From NCBI RefSeq assembly GCF_964204645.1, contig NC_134026.1, positions 16,880,650 through 16,944,649 of the forward strand: a stretch of 64,000 bases of DNA, written 5' to 3'. Positions 1 through 10,059 of this stretch are shown here, piece by piece. Each line of letters starts with the position of its first letter. Positions within the stretch are counted from its first letter, which is position 1. The DNA comes from Tubulanus polymorphus. Lineage: Eukaryota > Nemertea > Palaeonemertea > Tubulaniformes > Tubulanidae. The position numbers and the translations under genes were made by a program. The notes under the pieces were generated by a model. The model saw only the letters and a list, made by a program, of their open reading frames with translations. It was not told the DNA's origin and made no database searches.

Positions 1-87
1 TTTGGTTTTGTCGCCCGCGACAATTCATTAGTTTGGTTTTGTCGCCCGCGACAATTCATTAGTTTGGTTTTGTCGCCTGCGACAATT
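1..87 (+). repeat. 31-bp satellite (end of an array)
   Basis: Nearly three copies of a 31-bp unit containing the palindrome TTGTCGCCCGCGACAA. The array resumes at 1347, so it was split by the family A element between them. The large array at 55888 has the same monomer. Confidence 0.9.
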
Positions 88-1346
88 ATTTTTCAGTCCA
101 CTTGGGACTTAAGTCCCAGCGGGCTATTGCGTTCACTTTTCGTCCGTCCGTCCGTCCATAGACGGAATCCAGTTATTTTGGGAAGTTTTGAAGACGCTTC
201 AAGGTAATGTCTTGATATTTGGTTTATACATGTATCTACCCTAGACACATCGTCAGCCCAAAAACTGGCCCTGTCAGATTCAAGATGGCCGACTGGCAGC
301 CATTGTTGTTTGCCAAAATCGGAACTTTTTAAACATTTTCGAAGTTTTCGTGGGAAATTTTGAAGACGCTTTGATCAATTACCTTGATCATTCGTTTATA
401 TTTGAATCTACCAAAGGCCCATCAGCATAAGAAAATTGGGTCGATCTGACTCAAGATGGCCGTCCTATGACCTTTTTAGTGCCCAAAAATGTCAATTTTG
501 GCCAGAATTCTAGGTCACGTAGCTTCCTACTGGTTTGCCATTTCTCATTGCAATTGCTGATGGGTATTCTTCAGAGAGGGATGTTTTATACCTGGGACAG
601 GTATCTTTGATCAGCCAATTATGACGCAATTGGCGGCCATCTTGGTGTCATCAGTACTCATTCGTAGGTGGGAAAAAGTTTTTCCACATTAAATTGATAC
701 CTAAGCATATTGTGTTACTATATTCAATTGGAAAGTTGTAGCCCATAACGTGTTCTATGATTTTGGTGAGTTTCAAGGTCATTGGTTTTTGTATGTGGCC
801 ATCAGGGGGCGTTGAATAATACAATAACTTAGAATTGCTATATTTGTACCAAGGCATATTTTGTTACCATGATCAATTGCAAAGTTGTAGTTCATGACAT
901 CGTCATTGATTGTGGTGAGTTTTTAAGGACATTAGTTATTCCATATAGTCACCAGGGGGCGTTGAATAGTAGAATGGCTTAGTATTTCCTCATTAGATTG
1001 GTACCTAGGCATATTTTGTTACTATGATCAATTGCAAAGTTGTATTTCATGACATGAACTACGATTGGGGTGAGTTTTAAGGTCATTGGGTTTTGCATAT
1101 GGTCACCAGGGGGCGTTGAATAGTAGAATAACTTAGTATTTCCATATTAAATTGGTAACGAGGCATATTTTGTTATCACAATCAATTACAAAATCATAGC
1201 TGCTCACATGTTCTATGATTGTGGTGGGTTTCAAGGTCATTGGTTTTTGTATATGGTCACTAGAGGGCGTTATGTATTGAAATTGTTAGATTGTTGAGCA
1301 TTTGAAACAACTTCCCAAGTGAGCATGGTGTCCCTGGACCCCTAGT
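88..1346 (-). repeat. Repeat family A, copy 1 (inserted in satellite)
   Basis: About 1.26 kb, in the opposite orientation to the other copies. One end has the hairpin-forming GGGACTTAAGTCCC and a (CGTC)n-like GTCCGTCC tract. The other ends in CCCTGGACCCCTAG. Inside are about four diverged tandem units of roughly 145-155 bp, each with a CCCCCTGGTGACCATAT-like core. Both termini contain GCCCACTTGGGA or a near match in inverted orientation, which may be an offset inverted repeat. No protein is convincingly encoded. Satellite lies on both sides, so this copy inserted into the array. Confidence 0.8.
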
Positions 1347-1612
1347 TTGGTTTTGTCGCCCGCGACAATTCATTATTTTGGTTTTGTCGCACGCAACAAT
1401 TCAATATTTTGTTTTTGTCGTCCGCGACAATTCATCATTTTGGTTTTATCGCCCGCGACAATTCAATATTTTGGTTTTATCGCCCCCGACAATTCATTAT
1501 TTTGGTTTTTATCGCCCGCGACAATTCATTATTTTTGTTTTGTCGCCCGTGACAATTCAATATTTTGGTTTTGTTACCCGCGACAATTCATAATTTTGGT
1601 TTTGTCACCCGT
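1347..1612 (+). repeat. 31-bp satellite (second block)
   Basis: About 8-9 head-to-tail 31-bp units, mildly diverged, continuing the block at 1-87. The open reading frames here come from the repeat and are not treated as genes. Confidence 0.9.
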
Positions 1613-1684
1613 GGTTTTGTCAGAACATTAAGTTTTTTGGTCGAACAGTGTATTAAGGTCGTTTTGGAAATTTACTCGGTCTGG

Positions 1685-1960
1685 TATATTTTGGATTACT
1701 GTGTATGTCATTTGTCAGGACATTAAACAGAAGACGACTTAGGATACTACCTTGCGTGACTCCACTAGCTAGACCGTCTCATTCCAAGATGAGGCGTTCC
1801 GTTGATTTCGGTTACAAGTTTCCGTTCAGAGATAACTGCTGAGCCATTTGGACGACCTATCATTGATACTGTTTCCTAATAGCCTGTTTAGTAATGGCTG
1901 ATGTTGAGCCTTATCAAATGCTTTGTTGAAATCCACCGTTGAACAGGATTCTAAGACTGT
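1685..1960 (-). pseudogene. LINE reverse transcriptase fragment
   Basis: Read on the minus strand in several frames, this stretch gives DFDKAFDKA-like motif A, then a WLSSYLSERK-like block, then a GVTLGSILSRLLFN-like block (family consensus GVPQGSVLGPLLF). These appear in the order expected for a non-LTR retrotransposon RT. Stops and frame changes break it, and no ORF of useful length remains. A second copy of the same fragment lies at 58885-59160. Both sit next to the 31-bp satellite, so the two regions probably share a duplication history. Confidence 0.7.
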
Positions 1961-1997
1961 GCAGAAAACCCGTTATCGCTGCTTTGCAGCTATATTT
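1961..1997. repeat. Short GCTGC hairpin repeat, copy 1
   Basis: A 37-bp element, CAGAAAACCCGTTATCGCTG followed by CTTTGCAGCTATATTT, with a small GCTGC/GCAGC stem. Other copies are at 54722-54757 and 59155-59191. Here it forms the junction between the LINE scrap and the Polinton fragment. Confidence 0.6.
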
Positions 1998-2182
1998 AAA
2001 TTAGCAATCTTTTCTACATTAAAAGTTTCTTTATCTATTGTTTTTTCATACTTAAATGTTGTTTCATTAGAAAATGCAATATTTTTGATTTGTGTAATTA
2101 CATCATTAATGTTAAATTTCATTTGTTTCTCACGTTTAAAATCAAATCCAAAACATATACTCGGTCCAACTGTTATATTCAT
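1973..2182 (-). pseudogene. Truncated Polinton ORF, unrecognised
   Basis: A 69-residue frame that starts 17 bases after the stop of the capsid-like gene and on the same strand. It is lysine- and asparagine-rich like its neighbours. Its last few codons (AAKQR) are already in the hairpin repeat, so its real 3' part was lost at the junction near 1998. I do not recognise the product. The position suggests a structural or accessory gene of the element. Confidence 0.45.
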
Positions 2183-2198
2183 TTATATAATGAAAAAA

Positions 2199-3008
2199 TT
2201 AATCTTTACATCTTACAACTAATTCATAAATTACAGGAAAGTTATTCAAATCAATTAAATATCCATTATGATTTCTTATTTCTAATTTAAAATTATTGAG
2301 ATGTGGAATACAAGGTTTAATATCACATTCAGCTAAATTATAATTTATTTGCGTTCCAAATTGTTTAACATTCTTTAATGGTAAAATATTTAGTATACTA
2401 GAATTACAAATTGTATCTTTAGTTGCTTCAAATGTTTTTGTTGGGTCAATTAAATTGCAATAAATATAAAAATGTGTAAAAGGTATTATATTTGATATAC
2501 CGTATGTATTTCCGAAAATAAAATTATCTGAAAGAATTCCTAACAGTTTAGCAATAGGTTTTTTTACCATGTAAGCATGTTTTCTTACCATCAATGAATC
2601 AGGACCAATATTTTCATCATCAAACTTTACTTTAATTTTATTAGAGCTCTCACTTTTTATGAATTTAATATTAAATTTAGAATCACTACCTAACATAATC
2701 CGAGCTTTTCTATTAATTTCTTGCGCTAATGTTTCTAAATTATATAATCCTGGTGTAATCATAAGTTGATAAGCTTTTTTATCACTACGTCTTTCAGCAA
2801 TAAAAATGCTTCTATGTTCATAAGTTTTATCTGATGTATTATAAAATGAGTTACATAAACTTATATTTACTAATTTTAAATCAACACAATTCTTAAATTC
2901 TCTATCTAATTGAACTAGTAAATTATGTGATTTATAATTTGTAAGTTTTCTAGAATCAACAAATATTCTGTATTCTTTTAATTCTAGAATTATTATAACA
3001 TAAAAAAA
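2199..3008 (-). pseudogene. Polinton-type capsid (penton-like) protein, 5' end broken
   Basis: The frame is open from 3008 to the stop at 2199 (about 269 codons) but has only one methionine, at 2762, well inside the domain. The upstream residues look like real protein (for example SLCNSFYNTS). After the methionine comes PGLYNLETL, and the C-terminus has NGYLIDLNNFPV. This layout, with a PG-Y-L block and a final NG..ID..N.P strand, resembles minor capsid or penton-like proteins of Polintons and related viruses. I make that link from memory of the family. A run of seven A at 3002-3008 precedes the loss of frame, so an indel there is the likely break. It diverges from the plus-strand zinc-finger gene. 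Confidence 0.45.
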
Positions 3009-3057
3009 TTACCGCTCATCACTAAAAATTAATTTTAATAAAATTTTTCCTAAATAA
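3009..3057. promoter_or_regulatory. Short bidirectional intergenic region
   Basis: Only 49 bp separate the divergent capsid-like and zinc-finger genes. The spacer is about 80 percent A+T with A-runs and TAATAAAATTTTT. Any promoters for both genes must lie here or inside the genes. Inferred from the layout only. Confidence 0.35.
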
Positions 3058-4401
3058 ATGGATGAGAAGATAGCATGCGAAATTTGTGGTGAACTTCTAA
3101 GAAAAAGTAATATGGCTCGACATATGAAAAAACATGATGAAAATTATAAACCCCCTAAAATAAACTGTCCAAAATGTAATAAATTATTCTCAAGAAATTA
3201 TGTTAAAACACATTCAGAGAAGTGTAAAATTAATGGCGCAACGGCTAATGTTGATAGTAACGAAAGTAATAGTAATTCTGTTGAAGTTGAACCTGAAGTT
3301 ATTTGGAAAAGACCTTTCTTATTCTATGATAAGGATAATATAAAAGATCATTTCTGTGAGCCTTGTCGAATAAAATATAGCCCTGAAAATATAGAAGATT
3401 GGGAGAATCATCAATTTCGTAAAGCACATATAGATAAAATTTCTAATAAATTTGAAGCAGAATTCAATGAAAGAAAAAATAATATATTAGAAAAAATAAA
3501 ATATGAGAAAACGTTACCAGATAATAAAGAAACACTTGAAAAGTTGGAAAAACAATATAATGAATTAACAAGAAAAACATATTATTGTAAATATTGTAAA
3601 TTGATTATTACAACAAGTAATTCAAATCTACATAATAGAACAATAAAACATAAAGAAAACGTAAGAAAATACCAGGAGCTTAATGAAGATCTATTACCAA
3701 TAAATTATAAACAAAAATGCCCACAATGTAGTTATGCGACCTTAAGGCAAGAAGGTACTGTGTTATTTTGTAATGAATGTGGATGGCAAAAGAATTTATG
3801 GGGTGAAGAAAAAACTAGAGATTTTCTCATAGATCCAAAATTAAATTATCTAGATGAAATTTTTAAAATATTTTCTATAGAAGATCATACACCAGAATAT
3901 ATGCAATGGCTTGAAAAAATGAAAATGATAGATAATAAAAATGGTGAAATAACTAAAAAAGATATTATAAAAACAATTATTCCATCAACATTTAACACAA
4001 AACAAAAGAAAATGTATTTATATTTATTATTTAACGATTATTATGAAAAACCTAAATTAACAGAAGAAGATATGGAAAATATTAAAAAAATATTTAAACA
4101 AATATTAATGTATCATTTGGAAAATAGAATAACAGATTCAATAAATTATGAATTCTTTTTAAATAAGATTGTAAATTATTTAAACATAGATATTCCATTA
4201 ATAATTCCATTAATAATTCCATTTGATGAATTAACAAACAAAAAGAAACAAAGAGAGCGAGATGAAATGTGGTACAAGATAGAACTTTATTTAAATGAGA
4301 AAAATGAAATGGAAGAACCTAAACAAATTATACAAGAACAATTAAATGAAAATGAAGAAGCCAATAGTGATTTCGAGTTTGATGATATTGATCCATTTTA
4401 A
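3058..4401 (+). CDS. Multi-zinc-finger protein with VLTF3-like C-terminal half
   Basis: An intact 447-residue frame. Zinc motifs come first: CEIC..H..H near residues 8-25, CPKC..H..C near 37-56, a C2H2 pair near 101-123, another near 176-197, then a zinc ribbon CPQC...CNEC near 221-241. After the ribbon, residues 255-400 are helical and include YLYLLFNDYY, PKLTEEDMENIKKIF, and NYEFFLNKIVNYL. A zinc ribbon followed by this kind of helical block is the layout of poxvirus-type late transcription factor 3 (VLTF3), known in large DNA viruses. The match is by eye and tentative. The C-terminus is acidic. It is the one undamaged ORF of the Polinton fragment, and its stop overlaps the end of the polymerase gene. 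A plain DNA-binding zinc-finger protein is the alternative. Confidence 0.55.
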   Translation: MDEKIACEICGELLRKSNMARHMKKHDENYKPPKINCPKCNKLFSRNYVKTHSEKCKINGATANVDSNESNSNSVEVEPEVIWKRPFLFYDKDNIKDHFCEPCRIKYSPENIEDWENHQFRKAHIDKISNKFEAEFNERKNNILEKIKYEKTLPDNKETLEKLEKQYNELTRKTYYCKYCKLIITTSNSNLHNRTIKHKENVRKYQELNEDLLPINYKQKCPQCSYATLRQEGTVLFCNECGWQKNLWGEEKTRDFLIDPKLNYLDEIFKIFSIEDHTPEYMQWLEKMKMIDNKNGEITKKDIIKTIIPSTFNTKQKKMYLYLLFNDYYEKPKLTEEDMENIKKIFKQILMYHLENRITDSINYEFFLNKIVNYLNIDIPLIIPLIIPFDELTNKKKQRERDEMWYKIELYLNEKNEMEEPKQIIQEQLNENEEANSDFEFDDIDPF

Positions 4402-7400
4402 TAACCATAAGGTAATGTTTTTATACCATCATCTGAAATATGTCTTTTATCGTCAAATGGATTCAAACTAGTTTTTTCAACTTCATTAATGTACATCTCG
4501 TGATCTTCTGATCTTAAACAATTCATTTTATGTTTCATTACAATTGAGTTATATAAACACTTTATATAATCTTGAAATTCTATATGTTTATCAACCACAT
4601 GTTTTGTTATTCCTTTTAACTTTTTAGCTTCATGATCTTTTGTTCTATAACTATACATTTTACTTCTTATCCCAACAAATTCAGTCATTTCATCACCCCC
4701 AAATTCATCTTTAAACTTACCAGGAATCTTTTTATTATCATTGCTAAATAGTTCATGATCTTTGGGATAATTGCTAAAATCAAAATGATGTTTTAATGTT
4801 TTTAAGTCTTTTGTTATGTCATTTGTCTTGATTTTTAGTATGTAGGCGTCCGTTTTTTTGGATTAATGGGAACCCAGAATTGAATGTTCCATCATCTGTT
4901 GATAAATCATAAACATAGTCAGTTGGGTTATATATTTCAAATAAATCTTTAACTTCTTCAGTTAAATCTTTTTCTACATGCCTTAAATTAAAACAATTTG
5001 GTTTAGATTTAATTAATTCTATATTCATATTAAATCCTAATGAACTGCATAATATATTCAATCCTGATATAGCAACTTTTCCTTTCTGTGCAAAGGTTAT
5101 CTTTTTATCCTTTGTATATTTTTTAGTTCCATCTGCGGCATAGAATCCAATGAAGAACCATTTTCTTAAATTATTTTTTGCATTTAATACATAATCTGGA
5201 ACTATATTTTCTTTAGTTGAAGTATTACTTTTCACTATTGCATGAATATAGAATTCATCATTATATTTTATAGCAAAATCTTTAGGATTATTCACAAGTA
5301 TTCTATAAACTGCTGATGATTTCATAACATCCATAATTTTAAATGTTTTATTTGGATAAACTTCTTCACAGAATTTCTTTATTCTTTCTAATAATTTTAA
5401 GTCTTGATTGCATAAATACCAACAATATTTATTACCCCAAACATAATTATACACACCTGCTGAACCATCTCCCATGAAAAATCCTTTGATAAAATATTCT
5501 TTTTCTTCTAATGTTTTGGGTTCTATATTATAAATATTATCAATTATTTCATCAAATGACATATGATTCATTCTTTGGAAAAATCTTTTATGTAATAATT
5601 CATCTCCAATTTTTATATCAGTTGGTTTTATTTCATCGCCTTTTCGTTTAATTAAGCTATGATCTTCTGTAACATCTACAAATCCTAATTTAGTTCTAAC
5701 TCTATAGATTTTCTTATTTGTTTTATGCCTAATAATATTCTTTAATTTTTTCCATCCATTTCTTGTCCAAACATCCATTAATTCATTTATTTGTATTAAT
5801 TCTTTTTCACCATATGAAATATAACATTCATTTTGTTTTGGAATTATTTCTGAAATTCTTCTTATCAATATTTTATCATTACATTTTAATAATATTGGGG
5901 TGTCAGCTGTTACAGAGTCAAAATATAATATTTCAATATGCTTTTCCCCAAAAAGTGGTTGTAAAACATTATAATAAAAATCATACATTAATAATTTTGA
6001 TACTTCTAAAACAGTTGAACCAATGAATATAGGTTTATTAAATTTCATTGACGTTCTTTTTAATTTAACTGCTGTTAAATAATCTTCAAATCTTTTATTT
6101 CCTAAATGTCTAGGACTTGATTGTAAATGTCTTAATCTTTCAGAATTATTTACTAATTCAATATCATTTCTATTTCTAATATTTTCACATGTTTTTCCAT
6201 AAAAACTATTGTTCATTAATTTAAAAAAATCTTTTTCGAAATCTGTTTTTGATATGGTTCTCTGTTGAGTATTAAAATCTATATATTTTTCTAACCACTT
6301 CGATTGATTAAATTCAATATATCTATGTACTTTCTTTAATTTCATTCCTTGTTTTAGATAAAATTTTAACATTCTATAATGAACAATATAATTGTATTTA
6401 TTATTTTGAGTAAGTATTAATTTTTCTGTAAAAACATGATCTTTCGGTTTTATTTTCTTCTGGTATTCACTTAAATAACTATCATCTACAGTTAAATGTT
6501 CTGGGCAATAAGGTAAGTTTCTTGGTTTAAACTTTATATTTTCAGGATATTCTAAATCAACTACAAAGAAATAACCAATTGGTGCTCCATCTTTTAAACT
6601 CGCAATTGCGCTTTCCCAATCAGTTTTATCATCATTTTCAACTTCTGTTAATATAACATTTTTATATGGTTGAGGTTGCATCATTGCCCAACCATATAAA
6701 TTATTGGCGTCAATATATAATAATTTATATTCATCATTTGCTTTAAAATATCTATCTCCAATAACACCACTAATTCCACCTCTAATTAATTTTTCAAATA
6801 ATAAAAGCATGTCTGGTTCTTTTAATAAATCTAATTCTACATTTGTATATTTTAAACCACATTGCAAGGTTAAACCAGGACTTGAATAACAATAACAAGG
6901 ATCAACATTAAAATGATTCAAATTAACTTCTCTAAATTTTTCAAATATGTCAGCCAATATCATAACATCTGATTTTAAATATAAATCAACTAATTCACCA
7001 TGATTTTTCATCTTAAAATGGTTCCAAATATTTAATGTTCTATTAAACACTTCGTCTTTCACATACTCCTCTTTTAATTGATCATAAAATTGATCTTTTA
7101 ATAATTCTGTTACATTAAAATCATTGTGTGTTTTATAAAATGAATAAGGAATTGCGCCTTTATATCTCAATAATTTAAAATCTTGTTCATTTGGATAATA
7201 ATATCGAGTTATAACAAAATCATTATCAACTAAACTTTTTGATAAATTATCTAATGAACTTGCTAGAAATCTATAAGAATATAAAAATCTGATGCAACCA
7301 AATTGAAATGAAATATAATTTTCAGATGTTTTAGCTAATAGTTTAAAATCATATTTTCTTACATTTACACCATTCATAGCATTATATTCTTCTATTTCTT

Positions 7401-8149
7401 GATTAATTGCGCCCAATTTTCCCGATAATTGTTTTATAAATAGATGGGTATCATAGCCTGACAAATTATGAAATAATATTAGTACGAAATTAACTTTCTT
7501 AGCTTGTAAATTGCAATCTTCATGAGCAGCTCCACGATATTTTGAATTTAAATGATCATGATCTCTAACTTTTTTATCAAATGAATAAAAACGTTTTTCA
7601 CAATAAAAACAATGAGTTGCATAATTAAAATCAATTTCATCTTCTTTTGTCATAACTATTCTTTTATTTTTGTTTAATAATTTTGCAAAATCACTTTCTA
7701 ATTCAATCATTTTATCACAAAAATCATTAACTACATTTTCACCTCTAAAAGAAATTTATTGACTTTCATATAATTCAGGATAATTTGATTTTATATAAAT
7801 TCCATAAGCAGCAGCTCTTTGATGAACTTTTTTAATTGTATTTATAATTGGCGGGTCTTGTATTGTGTCTTCATTTAATTCATTTCCTTTATCCATTGAT
7901 TTTAATAATAATATTTTTGTTATATATTTCTTTTCTATCTTGATCAGTTAATTCTTTATTCAACGATTCAAAATCCCCATAAATTACAAATGGAACAATA
8001 TTTTTAAATTTATGATTAGTAAATTTCAATTTATAATCTTTTTCTGTTGGCATTATTAATTTGCAAAAATCTTTATTATCACATAATTCTTTATGTTTTA
8101 GTAACGCATTCTCAGTTCTAAATTTAGATAAACATTTTCTTCAAAAATG
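4398..8149 (-). pseudogene. Protein-primed DNA polymerase B of Polinton type, broken, intein-containing
   Basis: The replicative polymerase of the element. On the minus strand the blocks run in family order. CLSKFRTENAL begins near 8131, followed by exonuclease I (VIYGDFES) near 7985. A CFYC...HDH...C zinc-like motif lies near 7610-7510, ExoII (HNLSGYDTHLF) near 7465-7440, and ExoIII (YLKSDVMIL) near 6980-6955. Polymerase motif A (YIDANNLYG) is near 6715-6690, motif B (NNSFYG) near 6210, and motif C begins (YFD) at 5917-5925. An intein (4852-5916) interrupts motif C. The C-terminal part (TDAYILKIK, NKKIPGKFKDEFGG, FVGIRSKMYSY, DDKRHISDDGI, TLPYGY) continues to 4398 in another frame. Damage: TGA at 8141-8143, a frameshift near 7930, an in-frame TAA at 7756-7758, and a frameshift at the 3' edge of the intein (about 4852-4860). 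The 5' end is lost at 8150-8160. Confidence 0.9.
4852..5916 (-). other. Intein with LAGLIDADG homing endonuclease, in polymerase motif C
   Basis: About 355 residues lie between the first Asp of YFD and the TDA that completes motif C. Intein blocks are in order, numbered in the 963-residue frame that starts at 7710. Block A is S599-VTADTPILL with Ser as first residue, and block B is VTEDHSLI (T681, H684). LAGLIDADG block C is YFIKGFFMGDG (739-749) and block E is WFFIGFYAADG (851-861); both catalytic acids are kept. Block F is DYVYDLSTDDGTF (931-943), ending with Lys-Asn at 952-953. The next residue of the host protein is Thr, a permitted splice nucleophile. The usual penultimate His is Lys. 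The downstream junction is frameshifted, so this copy would not give a spliced polymerase as it stands. Motif C is the site used by archaeal and giant-virus PolB inteins (established knowledge). Confidence 0.88.
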
Positions 8150-8160
8150 TGGTATTCAAA

Positions 8161-9070
8161 GAAAAAAAAAAAACGTCTTTCAGTAAATTATTGCCATGGC
8201 TTTCGCCGCGGAATAATTGAAACATTATTTTGAGCCATTTTCAGCTGTTTCTAATGTTTTACGTGAGCGGAATGACAATTTGAAGTTACTATGAAAATGA
8301 GATGAGTCAGTGCTATTTTTTCGTACTCCTATTTTCGATCCATTTTACTAGCATTGGCATGACGTCAACCAATGCTATAAATCATTACATGCAGTAAAAA
8401 CAAGAAACGAAATTCTTAATATGGACTTTCCTAAATTTACTGAGTGTATGTTTATAATCAGCATCAAAATTAAACATTGGTAGTCAAGATTAGAGGTTAT
8501 AAGCAGAACAAATAAAAAATAGTGAAAACTACTGGACGTATCGGGCCCACTCCGCGCGGTAATTACGCGAAGCAGCAGAACACAAACATGGCCACTCTCT
8601 CAATTTTCAATGATAGAAATCGTGTGTGCATTTCAATTATTTCGGCTGTTAGGGTTTTAAGGCACAATATAAGTTGATGATGTGATATGGCGATGTTAAT
8701 TAATGATAATTCCGCAGTGAAGCTAGTCACGAACGGTGCCGATTGAGTGTACAGCTGCCAAAAACACTGAAATGTGCGTAGTTGCGTAACTATTTGCAGT
8801 GAATTGCAGACGAAACATGAAGCCTTAACAGCCGTTTAAAAAAAAATTATATCAATCGCAATTGTAATATGAAAATGAGATAGAACCTAAGTTAAAATTC
8901 TGGCCATTTCTAATATGTTATTACTAATTTTTAGTCAGTGCGGAACGTTTAGTTTTCCAACAATAATGAGGGGTGGTAGGTAGTCATGCAATTCAAGTCA
9001 TCATTTATTACACGTTACTTCCGTGTTGTTGAAAATCTCGCGAGTCCTGGACCAAATCCCAATGAACAAT
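8161..9070. other. Non-coding stretch, no gene seen
   Basis: It starts at the A-rich junction (A12 near 8161-8173) that ends the Polinton fragment. Ordinary-composition DNA follows with no protein-like frame and no recognised repeat. Confidence 0.5.
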
Positions 9071-9107
9071 GTGATCTGTGTGCTGGCCACAAATGCACAC
9101 AGATCAC
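9071..9107. repeat. Perfect 13-bp inverted repeat
   Basis: GTGATCTGTGTGC at 9071-9083 is matched by GCACACAGATCAC at 9095-9107 across an 11-base loop. The arm sequence resembles the ACAGATCACATG motifs of the palindrome-rich element at 49024-50778, so it may be a small relative. Confidence 0.7.
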
Positions 9108-9206
9108 ACTTGTCACCCTGATATAATTTGCATATTTCATAATCATATAGATCTACAATGTCATATCGAACAGTTCATAATATTTCATAGCTCTACTACA
9201 TATTAA

Positions 9207-9208
9207 TG

Positions 9209-9250
<42 letters not shown>
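9207..9250. repeat. (AAT)n microsatellite
   Basis: About fourteen uninterrupted trinucleotide units. Confidence 0.95.
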
Positions 9251-9359
9251 TAATATAACTTATGACTATAGTGTCAATATGTGCTTTAAGGTCGTAATCA
9301 ACATGTGACACTACTCAATATGTTTTCACAATAATTAGCTATAGTCAGTGCTCATCGAT

Positions 9360-9601
9360 AATTAATTAATGTCTCTCAAACATGTCACTAGGTGTTTGTT
9401 TGTGAGTCCTGATGTCTACAACTTGTCTGACACCTAGTTCTCACATTATACTCATGATTCTGTATATAAAGACTGTGTAAAGCTATGATAATCATTTCTC
9501 ATTCCGGGATGCAATAAAGATTGTACATATAAGGTTTAACTGCCTTGTTGTTCCTGATGGATGGAATCCTGTACCGCTGGTTCCGATGGATGGAATCCTG
9601 T
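9360..9601 (+). other. Possible LTR-like or promoter/poly(A) cassette
   Basis: TATATAAA at 9463-9470 is followed 43 bases later by AATAAA at 9513-9518. Two direct copies of GATGGATGGAATCCTGT follow at 9556-9572 and 9585-9601. A TATA box and poly(A) signal this close together is typical of the U3-R part of a retrotransposon LTR. I find no matching second LTR, primer-binding site or gag/pol frame, so this is only a suggestion (solo LTR). Confidence 0.25.
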
Positions 9602-10059
9602 TCCCCAGCCAGCCTGCCGATACAACAACCAGCCGGTTACACACTACACTACCCATTACACACTCCAGTACCCACAGCTTTCATATATCCATCCAAATAT
9701 TTAGTGTCTTTCTTCCTGGATTGAATTCAAATGATGGGAGACGACTGACTTTTTACAGACAATTAAATCAAAAGTCAGTATGGAAAATATCAAGAAACAA
9801 GAGGCCCACGGGCGTATTACCTTCATGATGCAGTAGAAGAAGAATGATTCAGTATTCAAAGTTTTACAGAAAGATTTACATTAATGTAATGATGTAACAA
9901 GTTTTAAAATTGTTAAGATGGTATAGGCAATGTGGCAATAATGTTCATTTTCTGTTAATATATCCTTACATGAAAAGACAAGCCCATTTTGGCTGCCCCA
10001 GACATCACACTACATGAAAAAAATGCATAAATAATTGTAGGCATCGCATGTGCTGAAAA
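9602..10059. other. Non-coding stretch, no gene seen
   Basis: No protein-like frame or known repeat. A short frame beginning at 9586 has no recognisable features. Confidence 0.5.

Larger units (their letters stand above)
1998..8160. mobile_element. Truncated Polinton/Maverick (adintovirus-like) fragment
   Basis: An AT-rich block of about 6.2 kb with compact, virus-like gene packing. It holds a truncated ORF, a capsid-type gene (minus), a zinc-finger/VLTF3-like gene (plus) and a DNA polymerase B (minus). The plus gene and the polymerase overlap at their stops by 4 bases, and the divergent pair share about 50 bp. The polymerase has the family's specific blocks, which fixes the identity as Polinton-type. 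No integrase, protease, packaging ATPase, major capsid gene or long terminal inverted repeats are seen, so only an internal part survives. Stops and frameshifts show that it is decayed. Confidence 0.85.

Noticed and set aside
88-1346. Family A as a classical Helitron (ends in CTAG after a hairpin)
   Set aside because: No conserved TC start at the other end, no insertion between A and T shown, and inverted GCCCACTTGGGA blocks at both ends argue against a simple assignment.
4819-5916. Reading the intein as a separate endonuclease gene or as an intron
   Set aside because: It is in frame with the polymerase N-part, has no start or splice sites at its upstream edge, and carries protein-splicing blocks at both ends.
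9360-9601. Complete LTR retrotransposon
   Set aside because: Only a TATA/AATAAA cassette is seen. There is no second LTR, primer-binding site or gag/pol frames.
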